From contig JAWRVZ010000278.1 in the NCBI GenBank assembly GCA_037043235.1, forward strand, positions 396,001 to 460,000: a DNA stretch of 64,000 nt. The letters are read 5' to 3'. Shown here in pieces: positions 13,735 to 25,520 of the stretch (the first letter of the stretch is position 1; every line of letters starts with the position of its first letter). The position numbers were made by a program, and so were the translations under genes. This DNA comes from Rhodeus uyekii (lineage: Eukaryota; Chordata; Actinopteri; Cypriniformes; Acheilognathidae). Under the pieces are notes generated by a model. That model saw nothing but the letters and a program-made list of their open reading frames with translations, did no database searches and was not told the DNA's origin.

Positions 13735-14665
13735 TCTTCCCAGGAGTGGCTGGCTGGCCAAAATTACCCCAAAAATGCAGCGACAACAACTCATCCAAGA
13801 GGTCACAAAAGACTCCACAACAACATCCAAAGAACTGCAATCCTCACAGTCAAGTGCCGTTCTTGACTCTGCATGAAGAAAAAGACTGCCAGAAAATATC
13901 CCCATAACATGAGAATTGTAGGAAATTTTTGGAGGTTTTTATCCTATTAACTTTTTGGAAGGTGTTTATCCTATTAAATCTGACGTAAAGGTAACACCGC
14001 TTTTCAAAAACAAAACAAAAATCATACCAACAGTAAAATATGGTGGTGGTAGTGTAATGGTCTGGGCTGTTTTGCTGCTTCAGGGCCTCGAAGATTTCCT
14101 GTGATAAACGGAACCATGAATTCTGTTGTCTACTAAATAAATACTGAAGAAAAATGTTCATGAAAATGTTCAATGTTCATTTGTTCATGACCTCAGGCTG
14201 AAGAAAACTTGGGTTCTGCAACAGTACAGTGATCCAAAACACATCAGCAAGTCCACCAATGGCTGAAGAAAAACAAATTTAAGACTTTGGAGTGGCATAG
14301 ACAATCCTTTTGAATCCTTTGAAATGCTGTGGCATGACCATAAAAAGGCACTTCCTGCACAAAAACCATCAAATGTGGATGAATTATAACAATTCTGCAA
14401 AGATGAGTGGGCCAAATAATCGCAAACGCTTGATTACAGTTGTGCTGCTAAGGGTGGCCAAACCAGTTATTAGGATTAGAGGGCAAACGCAGGGCCACGT
14501 AGGTTTGTATTTGGTTTTCCCTTGACAATATCAACCTTCATTTAAAAACTGTTTTTTTGTTTGCTTGTGTTTGACTAATATTTAAATATGTTTTATGTTC
14601 TGAAACATTAAAGTGTGGCAAACATCAGAAAGGGGGCAAACTCTTTTTCACACCACTGTAAGTCA
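13735..14665 (+). pseudogene. Tc1/mariner-family transposase remnant
   Basis: Broken frames on the + strand read as fish Tc1 transposase. First comes the helix-turn-helix-side segment ITPKMQRQQLIQEVTKDSTT (13765-13825). A large deletion removes the first catalytic Asp. Then come YGGGSVMVW (near 14040), the QYSDPKH segment (the second catalytic Asp position reads Tyr) near 14230, and FEMLWHD near 14320 with the third-position Glu kept. It ends after ggggcaaactctttttcaca, the usual Tc1 terminal text, at about 14660. Multiple stops and frameshifts make it inactive. Confidence 0.85.
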
Positions 14666-14747
14666 GAATGTGTCCTCCTAGAATATGTCCCCACCCCACA
14701 GACCATTTATTTTATTCACAGACTTACTTTTGGACTTTTTACATAGG

Positions 14748-14985
14748 GGTCGTTTACACAACAAAGTTTTCGACTAAAAACGGTAAATGCATTTTGGCTG
14801 TTCATTTACAGGGTATCATCTCCACGTAAACTACAAAAACATGAATTTGTGCAAACGGGGACATGCACATCTTCAGTCTATAGGCACATAGTATTGTTAC
14901 TTTACAAAGTGGCATCGCCACCTACTGGTCAGGCATGAATAATACAGTTTTTTAAAGCTTTTTTTTCAGATCCGTGTGAAACTTC
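14748..14985 (+). mobile_element. MITE copy 1 (family shared with 48070)
   Basis: Begins ggggtcgtttacac and ends cagatccgtgtgaaac. Internal segments catcgccacctactggtcag and tcatctccacgtaaact recur, reverse-complemented, at 48070-48265. The two copies define one dispersed family; its superfamily is uncertain. Confidence 0.65.
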
Positions 14986-14989
14986 AAAA

Positions 14990-15790
14990 AAATGCGAAGA
15001 AAAAACATATTTCTTGGTACATTTTTGTTGTATAAATGTACCCTTTACATTAAAGTTCTTAATATATATAAAAAGCCCAATTTATAAATATATATAAATA
15101 CAGACATTATACCAATAGTTAAAAGTATTGATAAATGGTCTTTGGTAGAATTAAACCACAGCCTTGCACAAATGATCTTGGACACAAATGGAAAAGATTA
15201 ATACACAATTAAGTCCTAGTAACTCTGCACAACAAACCGCTAGGAAGGAAGTGTCCCTTTATGACTGTTCAAACCCTCTGCCGAGATCCAGACATATATT
15301 TCCACTAAAAAACCACAAGCACTAAATTGGCACATCTGGTAAAATACAGGAGTTTGTTTTGATGCACTTTGTACTTTTACACTGATTTTCCAGACTATTT
15401 CCTAAAATAAAAAAGGTACATTTTAAATCTTTTGTGAAAAGAAGTGTACTTAAAAGTATTAAATGTGCAGTTATAGTCTACTTAAAATCTTAAAAGCACA
15501 TAAAAAAACTATACTTTGCAAAAAATATAATATTAATGAAAAAAAAAGAAAACACTTAAGTGTACTTAAAGGGAGTGACTTTCACTTTCATGATTCTCAT
15601 GATTCTTAACACCTTTCAAAGTGCACTGCAATAATGTTTTAAGAATTGCTGTATAGTACATTTTTTATAATTGTTTCCAAAAAATTGTTTGTCTTGATTT
15701 AAATAAGTGACTTTATTTGTATGTGTTGACTTTCATACCAAAGAACATGCAAAGTACTGTATTAGAATTTTAACTGTAGTGTGTAATGCA
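14990..15790. other. No gene; dispersed repeat related to 43600-44100
   Basis: From about 15400, phrases such as aaatcttaaaag and aaagtgcactgcaataatgt also occur at 43670-43740, so both stretches probably derive from one dispersed repeat. Nothing coding is seen. Confidence 0.4.
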
Positions 15791-15794
15791 ATAA

Positions 15795-16147
15795 TGTCTG
15801 TCATGTCTCTGTCTTCATCCTGGTCCCTTCCATACTCTCCCATTTGATTTTACACTCACCTGTCTTGCTATCAATCACCTTGTTAATCCTTTCAGCTGTG
15901 TATTGTTCCCTCATTCAACCCTTGTGTATATCAACCCTGTGTTTTCCTTTAGTCTTTGTCTGTCAATATCAGTAGACGTTGTGTTTTCATCCTGGTTTCT
16001 CGTTGTTTGCCTCTATTATAAAGTTTTGCACAAGACGTACCTTTTTGTGTTTTGTATGATTGTTTTGCATGAGATTCTTGATTAAAGCATATCCTCTGCT
16101 CATCCTGTGCCTCTGTGCCTTCATACTCCTCCACACAACCTATGACA
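15795..16147 (+). mobile_element. Long terminal repeat of a Ty3-type retroelement
   Basis: About 353 bp from TGTCTGTCATG to CTATGACA, with a C/T-rich body, CACCTGTC, a polyadenylation-like attaaa near 16082 and the common teleost LTR end TGACA. The gag-like remnant follows at once. No matching right LTR was found in the window. Confidence 0.65.
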
Positions 16148-16480
16148 GATCGACTGCAGTAGAGCTGGTGGATATGGATTATGCGAAGGAATTCTCTGCA
16201 ATTGCCTGAAAGGGCCTGTAATTTAAAGACTATACTGTGGACTTCAGCCATCTCGCAGCCATCACACCTTTCGATGACGAGATGATCAAATCATTGTTGT
16301 GTATTGGGCCTAACTACTACCATCCAGTAGACCTCCCACACACCACAGGACTGAACTGGCTTGAAGCCATTCTTAGGTGTCTCTAGTGAGTGTCCACCAG
16401 TAGCTGACCAGTCCAGAACAGTCACAGCCAGTCTCATCTCATCCACATTTCAGTTGTCAGTTGTGAACCCAGCGCTCACT
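16148..16480 (+). pseudogene. Decayed gag-like segment upstream of the 27-bp minisatellite
   Basis: The + frame reads VDMDYAKEFSAIA, stop, FKDYTVDFSHLAAITP, then FDDEMIKSLLCIGPNYYHPV and PHTTGLNWLEAILRCL, with several stops. The DD-x-IKSL-x-x-IG-x-NYY-PVDLP pattern is what I expect of fish Ty3-type gag-like proteins; the label is by resemblance, not by search. It ends where the Pro-rich repeat begins. Confidence 0.55.
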
Positions 16481-16484
16481 ATCG

Positions 16485-19400
16485 ATCAGTCGGCTCCAGT
16501 ACCAGCTACTAGTCAGTCTGCTCCAGTGCCAGCTACTTGTCAGTCTGTTCCAGTGCCAGCTACTCATCAGTCTGTTCCAGTGCCAGCTACTCATCAGTCT
16601 GTTCCAGTGCCAGCTACTCATCAGTCTTTTCCAGCGCCTGCTACTCGTCAGTTTGTTCCAGCGCCTGCTACTCATCAGTCTGCTACAGTGCCAGCTACTC
16701 GTCAGTTTGTTCCAGCGCCTGCTACTCATCAGTCTGATCCTGTACCAGCTACTCGTCAATTTGTTCCAGCGCCAGCTACTCGTCAGTTTGTTCCAGCGCC
16801 AGCTACTCGTCAGTCTGTTCCAGTGCCAGCTACTCATCAGTCTGTTCCAGTGCCAGCTACTCGTCAGTCTGTTCCAGTGCCAGCTACTCGTCAGTCTGCT
16901 CCAGTACCAGCTACTCGTCTGTCTGCTCCAGTACCAGCTACTCATGAGTCTGTTCCAGCGCCAGCTACTCGTCAGTCTGTTCCAGTACCAGCTACTCCTC
17001 AGTCTGCTCCAGTACCAGCTACTCATGAGTCTGCTCCAGTACCAGCTACTCGTCAGTCTGTTCCAGTACCAGCTACTCCTCAGTCTGCTCCAGTACCAGC
17101 TACTGATCAGTCTGCTCCAGTACCAGCTACTAGTCAGTCTGCTCCAGTGCCAGCTACTTGTCAGTCTGTTCCAGTGCCAGCTACTCATCAGTCTGTTCCA
17201 GTGCCAGCTACTCATCAGTCTGTTCCAGTGCCAGCTACTCATCAGTCTTTTCCAGCGCCTGCTACTCGTCAGTTTGTTCCAGCGCCTGCTACTCATCAGT
17301 CTGATCCTGTACCAGCTACTCGTCAGTTTGTTCCAGTGCCAGCTACTCATCAGTCTTTTCCAGCGCCTGCTACTAGTCAGTTTGTTTCAGTGCCTGCTAC
17401 TCATCAGTTTGTTCCAGCGCCTGCTACTCATCAGTCTGCTACAGTGCCAGCTACTCGTCAGTTTGTTCCAGCGCCTGCTACTCATCAGTCTGATCCTGTA
17501 CCAGCTACTCGTCAATTTGTTCCAGCGCCAGCTACTCATCAGTTTGTTCCAGCGCCAGCTACTCGTCAGTCTGTTCCAGTGCCAGCTACTCATCAGTCTG
17601 TTCCAGTGCCAGCTACTCGTCAGTCTGTTCCAGTGCCAGCTACTCGTCAGTTTGCTCCAGTACAAGCTACTCGTCAGTCTGCTCCAGTACCAGCTACTCA
17701 TGAGTCTGTTCCAGCGCCTGCTACTAGTCAGTTTGTTCCAGTGCCTGCTACTCGTCAGTTTGTTCCAGCGCCTGCTACTCATCAGTCTGCTACAGTGCCA
17801 GCTACTCGTCAGTTTGTTCCAGCGCCTGCTACTCATCAGTCTGATCCTGTACCAGCTACTCGTCAATTTGTTCCAGCGCCAGCTACTCGTCAGTTTGTTC
17901 CAGCGCCAGCTACTCGTCAGTCTGTTCCAGTGCCAGCTACTCATCAGTCTGTTCCAGTGCCAGCTACTCGTCAGTCTGTTCCAGTGCCAGCTACTCGTCA
18001 GTCTGCTCCAGTACCAGCTACTCGTCAGTCTGCTCCAGTACCAGCTACTCATGAGTCTGTTCCAGCGCCAGCTACTCGTCAGTCTGTTCCAGTACCAGCT
18101 ACTCCTCAGTCTGCTCCAGTACCAGCTACTCATGAGTCTGCTCCAGTACCAGCTACTCGTCAGTCTGTTCCAGTACCAGCTACTCCTCAGTCTGCTCCAG
18201 TACCAGCTACTGATCAGTCTGCTCCAGTACCAGCTACTAGTCAGTCTGCTCCAGTGCCAGCTACTTGTCAGTCTGTTCCAGTGCCAGCTACTCATCAGTC
18301 TGTTCCAGTGCCAGCTACTCATCAGTCTGTTCCAGTGCCAGCTACTCATCAGTCTTTTCCAGCGCCTGCTACTCGTCAGTTTGTTCCAGCGCCTGCTACT
18401 CATCAGTCTGATCCTGTACCAGCTACTCGTCAATTTGTTCCAGCGCCAGCTACTCGTCAGTTTGTTCCAGCGCCAGCTACTCGTCAGTCTGTTCCAGTGC
18501 CAGCTACTCATCAGTCTGTTCCAGTGCCAGCTACTCGTCAGTCTGTTCCAGTGCCAGCTACTCGTCAGTCTGCTCCAGTACCAGCTACTCGTCAGTCTGC
18601 TCCAGTACCAGCTACTCATGAGTCTGTTCCAGTGCCAGCTACTCATCAGTCTGTTCCAGCACCAGCTACTCATGAGTCTGCTCCAGCGCCAGCTACTCGT
18701 CAGTTTGTTCCAGCACCAGCTACTCGTCAGTCTGTTCCAGTGCCAGCTACTCATCAGTCTGTTCCACTGCCAGCTACTCGTCAGTCTGTTCCAGTGCCAG
18801 CTACTCGTCAGTCTGCTCCAGTACCAGCTACTCGTCAGTCTGCTCCAGTTCCAGCTACTCATGAGTCTGTTCCAGCGCCAGCTACCCGTCAGTCTGTTCC
18901 AGTACCAGCTACTCCTCAGTCTGCTCCAGTTCCAGCTACTCATGAGTCTGCTCCAGTACCAGCTACTCGTCAGTCTGTTCCAGTACCAGCTACTCCTCAG
19001 TCTGCTCCAGTACCAGCTACTCGTCAGTCTGCTCCAGTACCAGCTACTCATCAGTCTGCTTCAGTACCAGCTACTCGTCAGTCTGTTCCAGTGCCAGCTA
19101 CTCGTCAGTCTGCTCCAGTACCAGCTACTTGTCAGTCTGCTCCAGTACCAGCTACTCATGAGTCTGTTCCAGTGCCAGCTACTCGTCAGTCTGCTCCAGT
19201 ACCAGCTACTCGTCAGTCTGCTCCAGTACCAGCTACTCGTCAGTCTGCTCCAGTACCAGCTACTCATGAGTCTGCTCCAGTACCAGCTACTCGTCAGTCT
19301 GTTCCAGTACCAGCTACTCCTCAGTCTGCTCCAGTACCAGCTACTCCTCAGTCTGCTCCAGTACCAGCTACTCATGAGTCTGCTCCAGTACCAGCTACTC

Positions 19401-21295
19401 GTCAGTCTGTTCCAGTACCAGCTACTCCTCATTCTGCTCCAGTACCAGCTACTAATCAGTCTGCTCCAGTACCAGCTACTAGTCAGTCTGCTCCAGTGCC
19501 AGCTACTTGTCAGTCTGTTCCAGTGCCAGCTACTCATCAGTCTGTTCCAGTGCCAGCTACTCATCAGTCTGTTCCAGTGCCAGCTACTCATCAGTCTTTT
19601 CCAGCGCCTGCTACTCGTCAGTCTGTTCCAGTGCCAGCTACTCATCAGTCTTTTCCAGCGCCTGCTACTCATCAGTCTGATCCTGTACCAGCTACTCGTC
19701 AGTTTGTTCCAGTGCCAGCTACTCATCAGTCTTTTCCAGCGCCTGCTACTAGTCAGTTTGTTCCAGTGCCTGCTACTCGTCAGTTTGTTCCAGCGCCTGC
19801 TACTCATCAGTCTGATCCTGTACCAGCTACTCGTCAATTTGTTCCAGCGCCAGCTACTCGTCAGTTTGTTCCAGCGCCAGCTACTCGTCAGTCTGTTCCA
19901 GTGCCAGCTACTCATCAGTCTGTTCCAGTGCCAGCTACTCGTCAGTCTGCTCCAGTACCAGCTACTCGTCAGTCTGCTCCAGTACCAGCTACTCATGAGT
20001 CTGTTCCAGCGCCAGCTACTCGTCAGTCTGTTCCAGTACCAGCTACTTATCAGTCTGTTCCAGTACCAGCTACTCGTCAGTCTGCTCCAGCGCCTGCTAC
20101 TCATCAGTCTGCTTCAGCACCAGCTACTCCTCAGTCTGTTCCAGTGCCAGCTACTCATCAGTCTGTTCCAGCGCCTGCTACTCATCAGTCTGCTTCAGCG
20201 CCTGCTACTCATCAGTCTTTTCCAGCGTCTGTTACTCGTCAGTCTGTTCCAGTGCCAGCTACTCATCAGTCTGCTTCAGCGCCAGCTACTCGTCAGTCTG
20301 TTCCAGTACCAGCTACTCGTCAGTCGCTCCAGCACCAGCTACTCGTCAGTTTGTTCCAGTACCAGCTACTCGTCAGTCGCTCCAGCACCAGCTACTCGTC
20401 AGTCTGCTCCCGTACCAGCTACTCGTCAGTCTGTTCCAGTACCAGCTACTCGTCAGTCGCTCCAGCACCAGCTACTCGTCAGTCTGCTCCTGTACCAGCT
20501 ACTCGTCAGTCTGTTCCAGTACCAGCTACTCGTCAGTCTGTTCCAGTACCAGCTACTCGTCAGTCGCTCCAGCACCAGCTACTCGTCAGTCTGCTCCAGT
20601 ACCAACTACTCGTCAGTCTGTTCCAGTGCCAGCTATTCATCAGTCTGTTAGAGTGCCAGCTACTCATCAGTCTTTTTCAGCGCCAGCTACTCATCAGTCT
20701 GCTTCAGCGCCTGCTACTCATCAGTCTTTTCCAGCATCTGTTACTCGTCAGTCTGTTCCAGTGCCAGCTACTCATCAGTCTGCTTCAGCGCCAGCTACTC
20801 GTCAGTCTGTTCCAGTACCTGCTACTCGTCAGTCGCTCCACTGCCAGCTACTCATCAGTCTGCTTCAGCGCCAGCTACTCGTCAGTCTGTTCCAGTACCT
20901 GCTACTCGTCAGTCGCTCCAGTACCAGCTACTCGTCAGTCTGTTCCAGTACCAGCTACTCATCAGTCGCTCCAGCACCAGCTACTCGTCAGTCTGCTCCA
21001 GTACCAGCTACTCGTCAGTCTGTTCCAGTACCAGCTACTCGTCAGTCGCTCCAGTACCAGCTACTCGTCAGTCGCTCCAGCACCAGCTACTCGTCAGTCT
21101 GTTCCAGTGCCAGCTACTCATCAGTCTGTTCCATGTGCCAGCTACTCATCAGTTTGTTCCAGCGCCTGCTACTCATCAGTCTTTTCCAGCGTCTGTTACT
21201 CATCAGTCTGTTCCAGTGCCAGCTACTCATCAGTCTGTTTCAGCGCCTGCTACTCTTCAGTCTGTTTCAGCGCCTGCTACTCGTCAGTCATCTCT
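16485..21295 (+). repeat. 27-bp minisatellite, about 178 units (Pro-rich coding repeat)
   Basis: The unit is about CAGTCTGTTCCAGTG plus CCAGCTACTCGT, read as PVPAT(R/H)QSV. Variants change the third or the ninth residue position. From about 20310 some units lose one base (cagtcgctccag), moving the frame. A 1,647-codon frame (16361-21304) stays open because all three forward frames of the unit lack stops; the minus strand is also open over long stretches. Long blocks are themselves repeated: the gatcag, tagtcag, ttgtcag trio occurs near 16487, 17105, 18208 and 19451. It is treated as a non-genic expansion of a retroelement linker; expression cannot be excluded. Confidence 0.95.
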
Positions 21296-21398
21296 AGTGA
21301 CTGAACAAACAGACTACCCATCAGAGAGGTGGATGCTGACTGTGATGCCGCTGTTTTGTAAGGGCTGCACACACAACAGCCAAAAGAAACCCCTAAAC
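21296..21398 (+). other. Post-minisatellite tail of the retroelement
   Basis: Non-repeated text leading into the hAT target site (ccctaaac at 21391-21398). It resumes after the MITE at 21672 as proline-rich decayed coding (KPSSVPEPSPDHP) to about 22000. Confidence 0.45.
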
Positions 21399-21671
21399 CA
21401 GTGGTCACCAACCTTTTGAAGCTGAAGATCACCCTCCTCTGCCTAAATGAGAGGCAAGATCGACTTGTTGACAGGGGTACTGTGCAGAGCGGAGCGGAGT
21501 AGTCGTCCTATTGACGGAGGGGGGGGGTTGGAGCGGTCGTCCTATCGGGGCTTGCACAGCGCGGTGACAGACTCGCTAAGTTGGTAACTGAAACGTTCTT
21601 ATTTTCGTGAGCTTCCGGGATGGTGATAAAGGTCCACCAATCGATTGCGATCGACGGGTTGGCGACCACTG
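21399..21671. mobile_element. hAT-type MITE with 8-bp target duplication
   Basis: Ends CAGTGGTCACCAACC...GGTTGGCGACCACTG form an inverted repeat with one mismatch. The 8-bp duplication CCCTAAAC lies at 21391-21398 and 21672-21679. 273 bp, no coding capacity. Confidence 0.9.
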
Positions 21672-21679
21672 CCCTAAAC

Positions 21680-22156
21680 CCACTCAGGAGCACCCTCCAG
21701 TGCCCAAACCCTCATCTGTGCCAGAGCCCTCTCCTGACCACCCCATAATGCTCAACCCTCTCCTGTGCACTCTCTAGGACCCGAGTCATTAATTAAACTC
21801 GAGCATTTTCAAGAACTCTTATCCTTCCCTGTGTTGGCCTCTGAAGTCTTGCCAGTCCCCGAAGACTCCTAGCCAACTCTAGAGCACACTTTTGCCCCTG
21901 AACAGAACACCACCGTCGCAGTCCTGGAACCCTGTGCTCCCGACACTGCCATGGCTTCCTGTACACCTGGTACCGCCCTGGTACCTTCATCCTCCTCCAG
22001 GTTAATATATTATTTATTATAGTCATATAATTTATTTTAATTTATTTATTTTATATTATTATTATATTTATATAGTTACCATAACTGCTTTAGGTCATAC
22101 TCTTGAACTATATTTGAAAGATAATAGAATTATGAAATTGCACTAAAACTACTGAA
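21680..22156. other. Decayed proline-rich tail, then AT-rich sequence
   Basis: To about 22000 this continues the retroelement tail interrupted by the MITE. After that it is AT-rich non-coding sequence up to the second MITE. Confidence 0.4.
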
Positions 22157-22164
22157 GTGCTAAA

Positions 22165-22612
22165 CAGGGGCGTCACTAGGCCCTTTTTAAGGGGGCTTCA
22201 GCCCCCCTAAAAAATATATTTGATTAATAAATTTTTGATCGCTTCAGTCCCCTTTAAAAAAACTCATTTGAAACGGCGGCAAGCTGCGTCAAGTTTCGGC
22301 TCCTCCCCTTATCTGAGTCTGCTTGGTTTTAGCGCATTTTTCAATCTGCAGGGGCGCCGAGCAGAGTGAACATCAAGGTGTGTGTCGTGTGTGCGTGCAT
22401 TGATAGATTGCTAATGCTATGATATTACACCTGCATCGGTGCAGTTCTTTGTCATAAATGCATTGCAGTTTACATAATGTAATCATGGAATAGTGGATTG
22501 CAGTAAGGTTAGTAGCATACCACCCTACCCTAATAGTCAAATAATATTTTTTTAATCATACCCTTATTGGGGGGTGAGCCCCCCTAAAATCAAAATCCTA
22601 GAATCGCCCCTG
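22165..22612. mobile_element. hAT-type MITE with 8-bp target duplication
   Basis: Ends CAGGGGCGTCACTAGG...CCTAGAATCGCCCCTG, with 8-bp duplication GTGCTAAA at 22157-22164 and 22613-22620. 448 bp, no transposase. Confidence 0.9.
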
Positions 22613-22620
22613 GTGCTAAA

Positions 22621-23800
22621 GTTAAAATTCATCTAATTGCATTCAATATTAATTTGAATTGAAATGCATGAAATTCAGTGAAAACTTAGTTACTTAGTAA
22701 ATTGTTTTTAAAAGTATTAAGTCTTTAATTAGCAGTCTTTAGTACTTTAGTAAAGACAGGCATAACCGAACAGGAAAAATATGTATTCTCATGAAAACCA
22801 AATATAGTTTGTAGCTTTTGTCACTAAGAGACTGATTATTGATATATCAATATAGCTTACCATAATTTACCAGTTCTCAAAATAAATTCTTTGATGGGTT
22901 TTTCTTTGGATTAAGTTTATATATTATATTATATATTAACTGTCACTCTTTCAGTCATGATAAATGATAATTTTATGTGTATTCCAGTCATCCATTTTTA
23001 AAGGGAATTTTCCTCTCATTAAAAAGCATTATTTAGTTTCCAGTCTATACTTACACAATGTTGTAAATTGACCACACATGATGAACGTTTGAATTTTGGA
23101 GTGACTCCCTAAAGCTGCGTTGCCCACTTAAATCTTTAAACCGCTGATCAAGTAATGAAAACAAGATAAGGCAAAACACGTTCGGTGGTTTATTTGATTT
23201 CTAAACAAAAACCACATCGATGACAAACTGATTCAGTAATTAAATTGCTGGGATTGTGTTGGATGGGAGAAAACCCAGAGGCATGTTGGCATCAAAGAAA
23301 AAAATGGCAAAAAAGGAGAAAACATATATCACTGATTAAGAAGATTAAAACAAGGAAGCATTGTGAGAAAGCGTCACAAGACAGCAAACTACTCTTGAAG
23401 CGTTTGCACAGTCATCACAAGAGAGAGGTGAGATGCCCCTGGGGAAAGTCAATCAGGAGCTGTAGGAAGATGCAAGCTGAAGGCAGGACGCAACATGGGG
23501 AAGAAAGACTGGAAAATATCCAAGAAAACTTTGGTGAACATCTCTGATTATGAACTTGCAGACACGAAGACTGTATTCATACAGTGGCAGAACATGACTG
23601 TCAGTCCTGTTCTATCTATCTATCTATCTATCTATCATGTCTATCAATCACCCTTATTTATATACTAAATATTAAATATTAAAGGTAAATTATTATAGGT
23701 AGCTTTTACTAGTTCAATTAGTTTTTACTTTTTTGTTTTCATTTCAGTTTAATTGCAGTATTTCAACTTTTTTCAGTTAGTTTCCAAGTTAACATATCAC
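22621..23800. other. No supported gene; TATC microsatellite
   Basis: AT-rich sequence with a (TATC)n run near 23605-23635. The 100-codon lysine-rich frame at 23245-23547 shows no domain and is not called. Confidence 0.5.
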
Positions 23801-23804
23801 GTGT

Positions 23805-24110
23805 ATGTTCTCTTTTGGTTTAATTATTGTTCCTGTTTCCTTTCTTCTCCTTTTCCCACCACTAGTTTGTTTTTTTGATTGTGAATGAGTTCCTCACACC
23901 TGTTGTGTTTCTACCTTGATTACCCTGTCTCGGGACTTGGACATTCATGCTCCATGTGTTTGTCTTCAGTTGTGAGCGCACAAGACGAGTGTTCGCTCCA
24001 TCATGTTCTGTGAGTGTGTGCGGTTTCGAGTTTGCTCGGGCTGCATGCTCTCTTGTCTGTGAGTGTTGCTGTGTAGCATGTGTGATGGAATTTTATAAAT
24101 GATATGTTTT
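23805..24110 (+). mobile_element. Possible decayed LTR
   Basis: T/C-rich text with CACACCTG and promoter-like GTGAGTGTG phrases, similar in style to other LTRs here. Ends not defined. Confidence 0.3.
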
Positions 24111-24134
24111 CTTTTTCCTTCTTATACGATTATA

Positions 24135-24271
24135 CAGTGGAGTTAAGGAATCGACATTAAAGAATCAAAAATACTAAGACAAATTGGGAGAAATTGGCGG
24201 TTCCACTTCAAAAACGTCGACATAATAGGATTGGGGAGTTAACCATGACTCGAGATAAGTAAACTCCACTG
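24135..24271 (-). mobile_element. Palindromic MITE derived from the 9439-10545 element
   Basis: CAGTGGAGTT...AACTCCACTG at a TA target, 137 bp. Reverse-complemented, its first 120 bp follow the left end of the 9439 element (aagtggaaccgccaa, then tctttaatgtcgattc) and then jump to the terminal repeat, so nearly 1 kb was lost. Confidence 0.85.
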
Positions 24272-24589
24272 TATTTTGTTTCTTGACATTATTGATTATT
24301 GTGTGACATTAATTGCATTTTTATTCTGTAGAACTAGTAAGTAAAATATAATAAGTCTGAAGAAATACCTTTGAGGTATAGAGAGAGTAATTTTTTCCCG
24401 ATAAGGAATGGAAAATTACAACTGAGCCTTTAGCCTTGACCAGAGATATAACTCCCTTCTTGGTCACACTCTGCAGGGCAGCTTCAGATGTCTGTATGAC
24501 TGTTGACCTTTTCTTGCAAGAAAATAAACCTTTATAAATTACAATTGGGATATTTGTCTCTTATTCAGAATTGATAAAAGATTTTGCCA

Positions 24590-25055
24590 CACATGTGCTT
24601 TCGTGTCTTGTGCTGTGCTGTGTTGTGTTGCATGCGGCCTGTGCTTTCTTGTCATCTTTTTTTGTGTGGACAAATGGCTTATAAGTGTCCTCAGTGTTCA
24701 TGTCAAGTTTAGTGTGAGTACATGGCTTATAAACGTGTGTTTCTTGTGCCATGTGCATTCCTGTCTATTGTCTAACCCCGCACATCTTGTTTCCTCGTTA
24801 CTCGTTTGATTTGCCCCACCTGTCCTTCATCATTACCTGCTCTGTTAGTTCGCTCTTTATCCTCCTTGTGTTTTCTGATTTGTGCTGCTTCTTTGTCGTT
24901 GAATTGTTGTTCGTCACTTGTGTCTAGTCAAGTCATATCATGTTTTCCCCTCTGGGTAGTTTTTGTTTAATTTTGTTTCATTTTCATTGTAAATAGAAAG
25001 CCCTTCTCCCCTTGCGTTTGAGTCCTCGCCTCCTCCATTCACCCTCAGCTTGACA
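24590..25055 (+). mobile_element. Probable solo LTR of a Ty3-type element
   Basis: T/C-rich stretch with CACCTGTCC near 24815 and a G/C-rich end gagtcctcgcctcctcc followed by cttgacaca near 25050. This order is that of the better preserved LTR at 15795. Confidence 0.45.
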
Positions 25056-25520
25056 CATTGTAACACAAAGGGACTCACAGGTAGGGATCCAATTGCTTTT
25101 CTTTGTTAAGAATGGTCGTACAGGCAGAAGGTCAGCGCAAACAGAGAGCATACGTGATCGGTAATCCAGGCAAGAGAAAGGCAGGCAGACAGAATCAGGT
25201 ACGTCAAGACAGGCAGATATCAATCACAAGCGTTAATCCAGGCACAGGTCGGGGCAGGCAGAACAGAATCAAAAACGTGTAAACAGGCAGAAACAGCAAC
25301 AGGCAAACAGAGTTGACAACCTTGGCTAATCAAGACTTCTCGGTGTGTGCGTGGATAAAGAAGTCTTTTATAGTTCAGGTGATAGTTAACAGCTGGTGTG
25401 AGCAAACAGTCCTAATGGTGTCCAGCTGGTGTGTGCAATCAGTCCAATGTGAGCTCCCTCTGGTGGCCAGAGAGGGGAGCGTGGATCTCATATTCATAAC
25501 ACACGTACACACCTGAAACC
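25056..25520. repeat. CAGGCAGA-rich dispersed repeat, unidentified
   Basis: Many close variants of caggcagaca/aatccaggca occur between 25105 and 25310. They are followed by ccctctggtggccagagagg, a phrase frequent in teleost repeats. It may be internal sequence of the retroelement whose LTR precedes it. Confidence 0.4.

Noticed and set aside
16457..20104. Long minus-strand frames rich in SSWHWNRL
   Set aside because: These are the reverse reading of the 27-bp repeat with no independent evidence.
16361..21304. Giant proline-rich or mucin-like host gene
   Set aside because: The frame is a minisatellite open in every forward frame. It has no signal peptide or splice structure and follows an LTR and a gag-like remnant.
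23245..23547. Lysine-rich 100-codon ORF as a small gene
   Set aside because: No recognised domain and low-complexity composition, with no promoter or splice evidence.
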